Part shown: in pieces, positions 8,633 through 18,512 of the stretch | How the letters are laid out: the number at the start of each line of letters is the position of its first letter | Numbering within the stretch: the stretch's first letter is position 1 | DNA from: CAVQXR01 sp963717955 | GTDB taxonomy: Bacteria > Actinomycetota > Thermoleophilia > Gaiellales > Gaiellaceae | Assembly: GCA_963717955.1 (NCBI GenBank) | Contig: CAVQXR010000001.1 | Span: forward strand, 1,116,001-1,180,000 | Direction: 5' to 3' | DNA length: 64,000 bases | Program-made: the position numbers and the translations under genes | The notes under the pieces: generated by a model | The model's database searches: none | What the model was told of the DNA's origin: nothing | What the model saw: only the letters and a program-made list of their open reading frames with translations

Positions 8633-9022
8633 ATGAGCAAGGGCACCGGGCTGTTGAAGGAGTTCCGCGACTTCATCATGCGCGGCAACGTCGTCGATCT
8701 CGCCGTCGCCGTCGTGCTCGGCGCGGCCTTCGGCGCGGTCGTCGCGGCGTTCGTGGAGAACCTCCTGACACCGCTGATCGCGGCGATCTTCGGGGAGCCC
8801 GACTTCAGCCGGCTGACCTTCACCGTGAACGGAAGCGTGTTCCGGTACGGCGCCTTCATCAACGCCGTGATCACGTTCGCGCTCATCGCGCTCGCCGTCT
8901 ACTTCCTCGTCGTCAGGCCCTACAACGCCTACCGGGCGAGAAAGCAGGCGGAGGAGCCCGGCGAGCCGACCGACGAGGTCAGGCTGCTCACGGAGATCCG
9001 GGACCTGCTCGAAAAGCCCTAG
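8633..9022 (+). CDS. mscL: Large-conductance mechanosensitive channel
   Basis: MscL is a homopentameric plasma-membrane channel that opens under strong membrane tension to release solutes after osmotic downshock. The 129-residue protein has the amphipathic N-terminal helix (LLKEFRDFIMRGNVVDLAVAVVLGAAFG, including the conserved FIMRGNVVDLAV pore helix). It also has a periplasmic loop, a second membrane helix (AVITFALIALAVYFLVV) and the cytoplasmic helix LLTEIRDLLEK. Length is normal. The ATG follows GGGAGGTCGAG. The cupin gene begins four bases downstream and may be co-transcribed. Confidence 0.96.
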   Translation: MSKGTGLLKEFRDFIMRGNVVDLAVAVVLGAAFGAVVAAFVENLLTPLIAAIFGEPDFSRLTFTVNGSVFRYGAFINAVITFALIALAVYFLVVRPYNAYRARKQAEEPGEPTDEVRLLTEIRDLLEKP

Positions 9023-9026
9023 TGCA

Positions 9027-9605
9027 ATGGTCGAGGAAGCGCGTCTCGAAGCCGTGGGCTCGGGTCTTACGCCCGTCGCTGCCGGCTGGTTCGTGGTCAA
9101 CGCGCGGGACGCGGCGTGGCTGACGAACGACTCCTTCGGCAGCGTCACCATCTTCGAGTCCGACGACTTCGTGCTCCGGGGGCGCCCCGATCTCGACGAG
9201 CAGATGTTTCCCCAGCTCGGTTTCACCCTCAGGGTGATCTCGCCGGGCCAGTCGATCGGCCGCTTCCACGCCGAGACGGATCAGGAGGACTTCCTCGTGC
9301 TCAGGGGCGAGTGCGTCCTCGTCGTCGAGGACGAGGAGCGGCGGCTGCGTGCCTGGGATTTCGTCCACTGCCCGCCGGACACCGGGCACGTCTTCGTTGC
9401 CGCCGGCGACGGGCCGTGCGTGATCCTCGCGGTCGGTGGCCGGACCGGCGATTCGAAGACCGTGTACCGGCCCTCGACCCTCGCCCGCCGCCATGCCGCG
9501 AGCGTCGAGGTGGAGACGAGCTCGAGCGCCGAGGCCTACGCGGGCTGCGGGGAATGGCGATTCGAGCGACCCGGGTGCTGGGACGAGCTGCCCTGGGCCG
9601 GATGA
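9027..9605 (+). CDS. Cupin-domain protein
   Basis: The 192-residue protein has a single cupin barrel at about residues 70-145. Motif 1 reads SPGQSIGRFHAETDQEDFLVLRG and motif 2 reads DFVHCPPDTGHVFVAAG. The His and Glu candidates for a metal site (RFHAETDQED, TGHVF) are present, but spacing departs from the classic G(X)5HXH pattern, so metal binding is uncertain. No signal peptide is seen. It starts four bases after mscL, suggesting one transcript. The function is unknown; sugar or small-molecule binding is typical of the fold. Confidence 0.75.
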   Translation: MVEEARLEAVGSGLTPVAAGWFVVNARDAAWLTNDSFGSVTIFESDDFVLRGRPDLDEQMFPQLGFTLRVISPGQSIGRFHAETDQEDFLVLRGECVLVVEDEERRLRAWDFVHCPPDTGHVFVAAGDGPCVILAVGGRTGDSKTVYRPSTLARRHAASVEVETSSSAEAYAGCGEWRFERPGCWDELPWAG

Positions 9606-9650
9606 CGCCCGCTCGACGAGCCCGTAACGTCAGGAAGCGCCCATCGATCC

Positions 9651-10523
9651 TCAGCAGGGCCCGTCGCTCCCAGACGACCGCCGCAGGGCGCGCTCCGTGA
9701 GTGTCGCGCGGTCCGGATCGAAGTGGCCCTCGATCGCGGCCCGATAGGGCACCGCGATCCGCCGGAGGTACGCGCCGATCCCCTCGTCGCCGACGGGCCG
9801 CCAGTCCGCGCGATACGGGTCGACGACGTGTGCGCGGCCGACGGCACGGGCGGAGACGAGGAACGCGAGACCGATCGCGGCGGAGGTCTCCAGGAGCGAC
9901 ACCTCTTCCGCGCGGGAGGCGGCACGCAGTCCCGCGAACGTGCGCGCGAGCTCGGCGGGCGTCGGGAGCGCGCGCACGTCCTGCCCGAGCTCCTCCATCG
10001 ACAGCCGGAGGCCCGCGAGCTCGAGCGGGGGCACATCGACGAGGCCCGCGACCCGACCGGAGACACGCTGGAGGACGCCGAGCAGCTGGTCGATCGACTC
10101 GACCCGTGTCCCTTCCGGGACGACCCGGGCGGACACGAGCTCGGCAACCAGAGCGTCGAGGTAGACGCGGCTGCCGTGCAGGGCATCCGAGGCGCCCGCG
10201 AGCAGCCAGAGCGGGGAGAAGCCGAACGCCGCGATCGAGCTCACCTCGACGACGTTGCCGGCGATCTTGCGGGCGGCGATCTCGCCCGCTTCCGGGTCGC
10301 CGGGAAGCCGTGTCCTCCCCGTGACACCGCCCACGAGCTCGACGGCGACTCGAAGCGCGTTCCGCGCGGTCGCCTCGTACAGCCGCGAGCGCCGCACGAC
10401 GCGTGGCAGGAGGAGCTCCGCGCTCTCGTGGAGCATGCCGCCGAGCGCCGCGATCACCGCGCGAGCACCGCGCTCCGGCAGGGACACGGCGTAGCGGACG
10501 GTTCTCCGTCGAGGGGCTGCCAT
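9651..10523 (-). CDS. Conserved protein of unknown function
   Basis: The 290-residue protein is not recognised. It is Arg/Ala-rich, with a hydrophobic stretch at about residues 95-115 (VVEVSSIAAFGFSPLWLLAGA) and another near residue 215 (SAAIGLAFLVSARAVG), so it may be membrane-associated. No catalytic motif was identified. The ORF is intact and starts at MAAPRRRTVRYAVSLPERG. It lies 57 bases downstream of the chaperone gene of the molybdoenzyme operon on the same strand and could be its last gene. It lacks the frameshifts seen upstream. Confidence 0.55.
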   Translation of the reverse strand: MAAPRRRTVRYAVSLPERGARAVIAALGGMLHESAELLLPRVVRRSRLYEATARNALRVAVELVGGVTGRTRLPGDPEAGEIAARKIAGNVVEVSSIAAFGFSPLWLLAGASDALHGSRVYLDALVAELVSARVVPEGTRVESIDQLLGVLQRVSGRVAGLVDVPPLELAGLRLSMEELGQDVRALPTPAELARTFAGLRAASRAEEVSLLETSAAIGLAFLVSARAVGRAHVVDPYRADWRPVGDEGIGAYLRRIAVPYRAAIEGHFDPDRATLTERALRRSSGSDGPC

Positions 10524-10580
10524 GCGTCCAGCGTGCCACAGGAGCCCCGACCGGCGGCCGGGCCCAGAACGAGCCGGCCG

Positions 10581-11285
10581 TCAGGCCGGCGGCTCGTCCG
10601 TGCCGCAGGTGACCTCGTCGCCCTCGACGGCGGTCGGTCGGCCCCGGCGTGGCGCGATCGGCGCCGGCTCGATCCCACGGGCGGCGAGCTCCGCCACGAC
10701 GAGCCGCTCGCCCGCGTGGGCCAGCAGCCGGTAGACGGGCGAGGCCGTCTCCCTGGCGACCTCGCGGCAGAAGGCCGGAAGCCACCGGCCGAGGTGGTCG
10801 CGCAGGAACGCGTCCGTGGCGTCGCGGCAGATCTCGGCTTGCTCGGTCGCTCCCGCCTCCTCGGCGCCGAGCTGCTTCGCGACGAGGAACGCGAGGAACT
10901 CGAGCTCGCAGCCGACGTGGTCGGGCCGCTCGGCTGCGGGACCGCCGCTCGCGGCGCCGAAGGCGCGGTAGAACCCGGCCACGTCGGCCATCTGACGCGT
11001 CTGCCGGAACGGGTCGACCTCGTAGCTCGCCTCGTAGGGCGCGACGCGCACCGCTCCGCCGAAGAGCGCCTCGTACTCGGGCCGCATGGCATCGAGCACG
11101 CCGTCGTCGTCGAGCTCGTGCTCGAGCTCGCCCAGAGTCTCGGCGAGCCCCTCCTCCGGCCGTGCCGCGCGCGCAGGACGGTGAGCCGCCTCACCTGCTC
11201 GATCCCCTGCTCGTCGGGAGCCGTGAAGCCGAGCGAGAGCAGGCGGAGCCCGGCAGCGAGCTCGACTGCCTTCCGTCACGTTCAC
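10581..11285 (-). pseudogene. TorD/DmsD-family redox-enzyme maturation chaperone, frameshifted
   Basis: TorD-family chaperones help insert the molybdenum cofactor into the catalytic subunit and hold its Tat signal before export. The C-terminal two thirds is continuous: a helical protein with LEHELDDDGVLDAMRPEYEALFGG, YEASY, and HVGCELEFLAFLVAKQLG, typical of TorD. The N-terminus (VNVTEGS, then AAGLRLLSLGF and TAPDEQGIEQVRRLTVLRAR) is split over frames by indels at about 11150-11265. The proposed GTG start overlaps the gamma-subunit stop (GTGA). Without the shifts the product would be about 234 residues. Confidence 0.72.
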
Positions 11286-12202
11286 GCCTCGAGCTCCGAG
11301 CTCGAGCCAGTCCGCGAAGTGCTTGCGGCCGCCGCGGTTCTCGTCGGCGCCGAGCCAGATCGCGAAGGCGATCGGCCACACGGTGCCCGGCACGAGCGTG
11401 TCGCCCGCCGCGCCGCGCTCGAGCGGGGACGCCGATCGAGACGCGACCAGCCGGCCGTCGTCGTGGACGCCGTGCCCGACCGCGCGCTGCTCGGGAAGCA
11501 CCGTCGACCGAGCCGAAGCCCTCCGCGACGATCTCCTCGACCGGCGAGGTCGCGCTCGAGAACGCGAGAGCGGGTTGCCGACGACGCGGCCGACCGTAGA
11601 ACAGCTCGGCGACGTCCGGCGGGAGGACCTCGTCGGGCGTCACGTCGCGCACGACGTTCGGGTAGATCGTCTCGACCGTCTGGCCGTCCTGCGTCGATGT
11701 CGCGCTGCCAGGTCGCACGCCACTGCAGGATGTGCACCGGCGCTGCCGGGCGCGCCCATCGTGATCGGCGGCGCGCGGCCCCCGCCGTGCTGCGGGAGCT
11801 GCAACGCGACGGCATCGCGGAACAGCGCCGATGCCGTCGAGGTCGTCCTCGGCCGGGTCGTCCCAGCTCAGCCGCAACGCGAGCTGCTCGTCCGTTGTGC
11901 AGAGCGCTCGACGTCGAGTTCGCTCGACGCCCGCCTCCTCGAGGAACGGCGGAGCGATCTGCTGCGGGGCGACCGTGACGAGATACGGCGTCGACGCTCG
12001 TTCCAGGCGTCGCTCTCCGGCTCGGTCGCCGGGAGGTCGCCGTCGCGGCGCTCCGCGAGGATCCGGTCGGCCGCCTCGGGGGCCGGGCGCTCCTCGCGAG
12101 CCGACGACGGCGGCGCCGGTGACGCCGGCCGCCCGCGACACCCGCGGCCGCGATGAACGCCGTCGCGACGGCGTCCCTGCTTGTCGATCCGGCGTCTGCC
12201 AT
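11282..12202 (-). pseudogene. Gamma subunit (haem b, ethylbenzene-dehydrogenase-related), frameshifted
   Basis: In this enzyme class the gamma subunit binds haem b and passes electrons between the Fe-S subunit and the quinone or cytochrome pool. Recognisable pieces in several frames are YLVTVAPQQIAPPF, ALRLSWDDPAEDDLDGI, MGAPGSAPVHILQWRATWQRDIDAG, TIYPNVVRDVTPDEVLPPDVAELFYG and VPGTVWPIAFAIWLGADENRGGRKHFADWLEL. The order and spacing fit the EB_dh family. At least five frame changes interrupt it. The ATG (MADAGSTSRDAV) lies nine bases after the beta-subunit stop, and the TGA overlaps the chaperone start. Coordinates assume one continuous ancestral gene. Confidence 0.75.
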
Positions 12203-12211
12203 CAGCGCACC

Positions 12212-13375
12212 TCAGGTGTTGTGGCGGAAGCCGGTGACGGGCTCGCCGGCCACGCTCGCGTCGCGAACTCGAACGGGCGCACGAACGTCGGCTCGCGGAG
12301 CGGAACGCGCGACGATCTCCTCGCCGTTCTCGTCGTAGGCGCGGCGACGCCGCCCGACGACCGTCGCAGGTGTCCATGATCCGCTCCGTCGCGCCGAACA
12401 GCATCAGCAGCCCGAGCAGCTCCGGGTCGTCCTTCGCGTTCACGGTACGTCGTCGATCGCCTCCTCGACCCCGGGCCCGAACATCTGGGTCGAGGAACTC
12501 GGCCGGGACGTGGACGGGCGGGATGTAGTAGACGTTCGGCTCGAGGCCGAGCTGCGGGTAGATGCGGGAGCGCGATCTTCTTCACGTGGACGAGGAAGTC
12601 GGCCGGCTTGCGCGGGATCGGCCTTGTCGGGCGGCGAGAGGAAGTTCGTCAGGCGCAGCCGCCCGATGCAGGCCGTCGTGCACTGCGTCTGGAGGCCCTG
12701 CTCGATCTTCGGGTAGCAGCCGATGCACTTCTCGGAGACGCGCGTCTCGAGGTTGAACATCGTCTTCTTGTACGGGCAGGCGGTCAGGCACTCCTGGTAG
12801 CCGCGGCAGCGCGTCTGGTCGACGAGGACGATCCCGTCCTCCGGGCCGCTTGTAGATCGCCTCGCGCGGGCAGGCGGCGACGCAGGCCGGGTAGGTGCAG
12901 TGGTTGCAGATTCGCTGCAGGTAGTACATCCACATCATCGAGTGCGGCGTGTCGGGCACGTAGCGTACGTCTCGTCGGCGTCGCCGGTCGGGCTCGTCCT
13001 CGCCGAGGTTCGGATGGTTCCAGTCGACCTCGTCGGGCGCCCAGCCGAGGACGCGCTCGCCCTCGGGGCGCCGCCTCGAAGATCGTCTGGCCGCCGTAGA
13101 CGTCGTCGTCCCACTCCTGCGCGCCGAGCAGCTCGAGGACGTTGACGTCCCAGCCGGTCGGGTAGAAGCCGAACGGGCTTCGTCTCGATGTTGTTCCAGA
13201 GCATGTACTCCTGGCCCTCGCCCCACGTCCACGTCGACTTGCACGCGATCGTGCAGCTCTGGCAGGCGATGCACTTGTTCGTGTCCATGATCATCGTGAA
13301 CTGCTTCTCGGGCGCGGCAGCCTCGTACGGGTACTCCATCTCGCGTCCGAGCTGCCAGTTGAAGACCTGGGCCAT
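12212..13375 (-). pseudogene. Beta subunit (4Fe-4S ferredoxin-type), frameshifted
   Basis: The electron-transfer subunit starts MAQVFNWQLGREMEYPYE. Cysteine clusters are visible across frames: CIACQSCTIACK, CNHCTYPACVAACP, a CRGYQECLTACPYKK-like segment, and CIGCYPKIEQGLQTQCTTAC. Together they are the four-cluster pattern of NarH, EbdB and ClrB. The C-terminus reads VPLREPTFVRPFEF and then PVTGFRHNT before TGA. Several indels (for example near 13175, 13070, 12960 and 12845) break the frame, while the protein sequence on each side stays well conserved. It lies between alpha and gamma, as expected for this operon. Confidence 0.82.
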
Positions 13376-13379
13376 CGGT

Positions 13380-16300
13380 CGGCTCCTCGTGCTTGCCTTG
13401 CGTGCCGACGGCAGCTGCGCCCGGCGAGATAGTCGCATCGCAGGTAGCGCCTGCGAGATGGGAGCGCGTCGAGGCTGCTGCGGGCGCAGCCCGAGCGTCA
13501 CGGGCCGCCACAGCCTCTCGCCGCCGACGCCGCCGTCCTCGGCCTTCGTCGACCTTGCACGAAGGCCTCCTTCGGCGCGCCGGACGACCGAGTGCACGTC
13601 GGCCTCGAAGCCCGTGCCGATCGACGTGCCCGAAGTAGGTCTTCCGGATCATCGAGTCGGTCCTCTGCGTCGGGCGCAGGTATGCCCGCGTGCCCGACTG
13701 GTGGCTGCCGTGGCGGAACAGGGCGACGTACCCGTGTCGGGGTTCTGCGCGGGGCTCGCCGGGCGCGAGCTTCTGCGCCGCGACCGTCCCGGGCGTCGCG
13801 GCGTACATGTTGAACCAGGTGCGGATCACGCCCCGGCGGCATGCCCGGAGAAGACCCGGACGCGCATCATCACGCGCGCGACCTCGTAGTAGAATCGTCG
13901 ACCTTGCGCAGTTGCGGTACGGGCGGTCCGACGGGTCCGCGTCGACCCAGACGTAGTCCCCGTCGCCCAGTCCGAGCTCCGTCGCGTCGGCCGGGTTGAT
14001 CTCGGCGTACGCCTCGCCCGACCAGGGCGTGCGCGGCGTCGCGGCGGTAGATGTCGCCGAAGGGGCCGAAGAGCATCGCGATCCAGTCCGAGTCGACCGC
14101 GGTCGAGTGCGCGCCCCAGCGGTACTTCGGCGTCTGGAAGACGAACCGGTAGGCGGGATCCTGCTCGCGTCAGCGGGTGCTTCGACGAGCGAGCTCCGGC
14201 CCAGGTGCGGACGACGTTGCGCGTCTGCCGCGTCTCGACGTCCGTCTGCTCCTCCGGGACGCCGTAGTCCTCGGGCGTGCTGCGGGCGGATCGACGGGTG
14301 ATCCTTGTTCGCGAGGATCGCGTTCGGCTCGTAGAGGGTCGCGTCGACGGGCTCGCGCCAGACCGGGAGCGACTCGCCGGCCGCCTGCCACTCGGGCTCC
14401 GGCCGGTAGAACTCGAGCCGGCCCGTCGGCGTGTACCAGGGCTTGTCCTCCTGACGCTGCTCCCAGCCGACGTGCGCGCGGGTAGGTGCGGTTGTTCATG
14501 AGGAACGGCACGCCGTTCGCGCAGCTCTCGTGCAGCTCGGCGAACTGGTAGCCGCGGGTCGCGTTCGAGCCGTCGAGGATCGCGCTGGAGATAGGGCGTC
14601 GGGTCGCCGTCGAGGACGCCCTCGCCAGTAGTCGGCCATGCGCGGCTCGCCGACGAGCGCGCCGAGCGCCTCGGCGACGCCGGCGAGCGATCTCGTAGTC
14701 CGACCGCGTGTCGTGGATGCGCTCGAGCGGCGTCGTCGGGAACGCGAGCAGGAACGGGTTCGTGCAGCTCGCCGTCATGTCCGGGAGCTTGAACTCGGCC
14801 CACGAGTCGACCGGGAACACGATGTCCGAGTACTCGCAGGAGCTCGTCCAGAACCACTCGTTGCAGAAGACGGCGTCCTGGCGGGGCAGCGTGTTCTTGT
14901 ACGACGTCGAACGACCACTTCGCGTTTCCGAGCAGCGAGTTCGAGTTGCCGAACCAGATGAGCTTCGTCGGCGTCGGCATGTGTGTCGCGCCCGGTGACG
15001 ATCTCCTCGCCGATCTTCAGCGGCCGCTCGCCGTAGTTCCAGTAGTGGGCCGACTCGGCCTTGTAGTACTTCTTGACGACGCGCCGGCTTCGTCAGGTCG
15101 AGCTCGATGTCGAACGGATCCTCGGTGATCCACTGGCCCATCGCCTGGAAGAGCGAGCCGCGGTAGTTGCCCGGCGTAGCTGCCGACGTTGCCCGTGAGG
15201 TGGCCGACGTTGTCGGTCAGCGCGGCGACAGGAAGTGCGTGCGGCCGAAGAGGTCGTTGTTGAAGTAGTGGTTCGGGCCCATCCCGGCGGCGAGGAACGC
15301 GTTGCGCTTGTTCTCGGCGAGCTGGCGGGCGAGGCTGACGATCGCTTCCTCGGGAAGCCCGGTCGACCTCGGACGTCGTGGCGAGGTCGAACGTGTCGTC
15401 CAGGTACTCACGGAGCAGGTCGAACACCGGGCGTGCCTTGACGCTCGTCCCGTCGGCGAGCGTGACGTCGAACTCGCCCTCGAGCGCCGCGTCCGCCTGC
15501 TGAAGCTTGCGCCGACCTCGTCACGCGTCACGGCGTGCCGGCCCGTCGGTCGCCGCGATCCCAGACGACGAAGTCGCCCCACTCCTCGCGCAGCTCGGTC
15601 GGCACGATCTGCGTTCCCGACCGTGAATGGTGGGGCCGGAGGTGTCGACGCGATCTCCTCGTCGGGCTTCAGGACGATGTTGTTCGTCGAGCTCGGCCTG
15701 CCGGTAGCCGGGGAAGACGTCGTCCGCGCCGGAGGCAGATCGCCCGTGTCCATCCGGACGAGGAGCGGGAGGTCGGTTCGCTGGACGACCGCCTCGCGGT
15801 CGTAGAGGTCGCCGGCGATGAGCTCGCGCGCGACTCCGAGGAACAGCGCCGCGTCCGTTCCCGGGCGGATGATCATGAACTCGTCCGCCTTGTTCGCGGT
15901 CGGCATGTAGTCGGCCGAGATGACGATCGACCCGCGCGCCCGTGCAGGCGCGCGTCGGCGAGCCAGTGGCCGTCGGGCATCTTCGTGCAGATCCAGTTCA
16001 TCCCGATCAGCACGATCAGCTTCGAGTTCTCCGCCGCGAAGAGGTCGAAGTCGACCGTCTGGTTGCCCGGTGACCATCGGGTGGCCCGGCGGGAGGTCGG
16101 TGTGCCAGGCGTAGTTGTCGAACGCGCGGCTGCCGACGATCTCCTCCGGCGGCGCGTCGGGGCGCAGCTTCGCGTCGAGCAGGGCGAGCATGTTCGCGAA
16201 GCGGTAGAAGCCGAACACCCGGCCCGCGCCGAGCAGCGGCATGCCGCCGCGCATCTTGATCGCCTGGACGCCGGCCCCGTGCATCGCCTCGACCATCGCG

Positions 16301-16961
16301 GGCTCGTAGCCCTGCGCCTCGAGGAACTTCTGCGGCCCCATCCTCGCCGTTGTACGTGCGAGCGACGTCGTCGATCGTCTTCGCCACGACGGTCGACGGC
16401 CTCGTCCCAGGCGATCCGGACGCACTGCGTCGTAGCCGCGGAGCGTCGTGTCCATCTGCGGCGTCCCGTCCTCGTTGCGCGGGAAGCCCGCTGTCGACCC
16501 ACTCCTTGAAGCCCTTCGCGGATCATCGGCGCCTTCACACGGCGATCGCCGTAGACCCGCCGGCCGAGGATCAGCCCCTTCTGGCAGATGCGGGGATCCC
16601 AGCGGTGCGAGGCCTTGTTGCCGGCGAGGTCGGTCGCCTGTCCGTACCCGTAGGTCGGGCTGATGCGGACGATCACGCCGTTCTTGACGTGGGCGCGCAG
16701 GAGGCAGTTGTGCGTGTCGTTCGGTGCGCACGTGAAGACGAAGGAGTCGTCCTCGGCGAAGAGGTCGCGGTAGACCTGCTCCCAGCCGCGATCGGGGAAC
16801 ACGGTGAGCGGATTCGGGATCGCGACCGCCCTCGCCGCCGGTTCGCTGGCGGCGGCGAGATACCGCGGCCCGAAGACGACGTCGCCGAGCACGGCTGTGG
16901 CACCGAGCGCGGCCGCACGCTGGAGGAGGTGACGCCTTGTGAGGCCGCGCTCGGTAGCCAT
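13380..16961 (-). pseudogene. Alpha subunit, type II DMSO-reductase-family molybdenum oxidoreductase, frameshifted
   Basis: This is the catalytic bis-MGD subunit. The N-terminus has a twin-arginine signal (TRRHLLQRAAALGATAVLG), so the complex is exported. The Fe-S motif FTCAPNDTHNCLLRAHVKNG and RICQKG, then VRIAWDEAVD, LIGMNWICTKMPDGHW, NEWFWTSSCEYSDIVFPVDSWAEF and YVALFRHGSHQSGTRAYLRPT, place it with EbdA, SerA, ClrA and pNarG-like enzymes. At least a dozen frame changes occur in 3.6 kb (examples near 16515, 16435, 16340, 16065, 15945 and 15235). The substrate cannot be told. No in-frame stop was resolved, so the 3' end is approximate. A six-bp stem (16963-16980) lies just before the ATG. 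Confidence 0.8.
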
Positions 16962-17058
16962 GACCCGAAGCTACGGGTCGGGCGCCCCGGATTTCATCAG
17001 CACGGACGCGTAACCGCGCTGCGTAGAAACCACGTAGTCGCGGCGGTCGAATGAAGCA

Positions 17059-17275
17059 ATGCCCACCATCGAGCGCGCGCTGGAAGAGGCGATCGACGCT
17101 GTCGAGGGCCGCGACGCCACCGTCGGTCTGAACCTCGTCACCGCGCTCGACGCGGCCGCGATCCGCGACGTGCTCGCGAACGGCCCGCATCGCGGTGCCC
17201 GCGTTCGCGGGCCAGCTGGAGGAGCGGCAACTGGCGGCCGTCGCCGCCGCGATCGCGTACGGGCAGGACGGCTAG
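17059..17275 (+). CDS. Small unknown protein, one frameshift
   Basis: A short ORF divergent from the alpha-subunit gene begins MPTIERALEEAIDAVEGRD and runs to DVLANGP. A change of frame near 17188-17192 is then needed to read IAVPAFAGQLEERQLAAVAAAIAYGQDG up to a TAG. The joined product would have about 71 residues. The tail resembles the C-terminal helix of small cytochromes c (PAFAGQL-x-x-x-Q-LAAVAAAI), but there is no CxxCH haem motif, so this is only a resemblance. Its place beside the molybdoenzyme suggests a related role. It shares the frameshift problem of that operon. Confidence 0.4.
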
Positions 17276-17347
17276 CCTCCGCTCCGTCCCGTAGACTTCG
17301 CTGGGGTTTGCGCGGTCGCGCGCGCTCTGAACGGAGGGAGAGGTCTG

Positions 17348-18412
17348 ATGGGCTACAGCGTGTGGGGAACCGCGACCTCGCCGCGGTTCGAGGCGTTCGC
17401 GCGCGAGCTCGCCGGGGCGGCGGAACGAGCCGGCTTCGAGCGGGTCGACCCGACCGAGGCGTCGCTCGTCCTCAACCTCGTCGACGCCGCCGATCCGAAG
17501 CCGTTCCGCCGCAGGGCGCGCGGGACATTCGTCGCCGCGATCTACGAGCTGCCCGAGGTGCCGGCCGACGTCCTCCAGACCAACTACCCGATGCTGGTGC
17601 GCGCGCTCGCGAACATCGTGCTCAGCTACGTCGCGGACCACGGCGTCTACTTCACAACGATGGAGCGGGGCCACTACGGCGTCGAGTCCGCGGACGACGC
17701 GGCTCTCGCCGACGGCGTCATCGAGCGCCTTGCGCCGCTCGCGAACTCCCGGCTCGTGATCGACAACGAGTTCAAGACCGACCTCGAGCCGGAGCTGTGG
17801 GACGGCGACGAGGTGACCGAGGAGCTCGCTGCCGCGGGCCGCCGGCTCGGCGACCTCGATCTCCTCCCCGCGCCGTTCCCGATCGAGGACCTGCTCGACG
17901 AGCGCGAGCTACGTCAGGTCAAGCGGCTGTACGGCATCGGCGGGCTCTCCTACGGCAACCTCTCCATGCGCAAGGACGCGACGCGGTTCTGGATGAGCGC
18001 GAGCGGTGTCGACAAGTCCAAGCTCGAGGCGCCGGGCCGCGACATGCTGCTCGTCTCCGGGTACGACGAGGCGGCCGGCACGATGATCATGAGCGTGCCG
18101 CCGGGCGTCGAGCCCCGCCGTGTCTCGGTCGACGCGATCGAGCACTGGATGATCTACCAGGCCCACCCCGACGTGGGCGCGATCCTCCACGTGCACGCGT
18201 GGATGGAGGGCATTCAGGCCACCGACATCAACTACCCGTGCGGAACCCACGAGCTCGCGCTCGCCGTCGCCGACCTGCTCGCCCGCGAGTCCGACCCCGC
18301 GCACGCCGTCATCGGGCTGCGAAACCACGGGATCACGGCAACCGGGGAGAGCCTGTTCGAGATCCTCGACCGGATCGAGCCGAAGGTCCTCCGCCAGGTC
18401 CCGATGACGTAG
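17348..18412 (+). CDS. Class II aldolase/adducin-domain protein
   Basis: The 354-residue protein has an N-terminal region of about 175 residues without a recognised domain, followed by a class II aldolase/adducin domain (about residues 185-350). The domain has GGLSYGNLSMR, the zinc-ligand segment ILHVHAWM and the later RNHGITATG. Such domains act on phosphorylated sugars, as in fuculose-phosphate aldolase and ribulose-phosphate epimerase relatives. The substrate here is unknown. A strong ribosome-binding site (GGAGGGAGAGG) precedes the ATG. The gene ends tail to tail with the SDR gene across repeat R1. Confidence 0.78.
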   Translation: MGYSVWGTATSPRFEAFARELAGAAERAGFERVDPTEASLVLNLVDAADPKPFRRRARGTFVAAIYELPEVPADVLQTNYPMLVRALANIVLSYVADHGVYFTTMERGHYGVESADDAALADGVIERLAPLANSRLVIDNEFKTDLEPELWDGDEVTEELAAAGRRLGDLDLLPAPFPIEDLLDERELRQVKRLYGIGGLSYGNLSMRKDATRFWMSASGVDKSKLEAPGRDMLLVSGYDEAAGTMIMSVPPGVEPRRVSVDAIEHWMIYQAHPDVGAILHVHAWMEGIQATDINYPCGTHELALAVADLLARESDPAHAVIGLRNHGITATGESLFEILDRIEPKVLRQVPMT

Positions 18413-18416
18413 GCGG

Positions 18417-18512
18417 CAGCCGGCCGAGCCGGCTGCTCAGCCGCGGAGAACCGTGACCGCGGCCCTCCGGGCCGCTCCTACGCGGGTCGCAGCCGGCCGA
18501 GCCGGCTGCTCA
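18417..18512. repeat. GC-rich dispersed repeat R1, probable bidirectional terminator
   Basis: Two near-identical stem-loops, GCAGCCGGCCGAGCCGGCTG followed by CTCAG, begin at about 18417 and 18489. They are separated by a GTGACCGCGGCCCTCCGGG segment. The same arrangement occurs in inverted orientation at 23505-23600. R1 fills the gap between two convergent genes and overlaps the SDR stop codon, so transcription termination from both sides is plausible. Confidence 0.6.

Noticed and set aside
17138..17674. 178-codon minus-strand frame opposite the aldolase-like gene
   Set aside because: It lacks domains and mirrors the start of a well-supported plus-strand gene with a strong ribosome-binding site.
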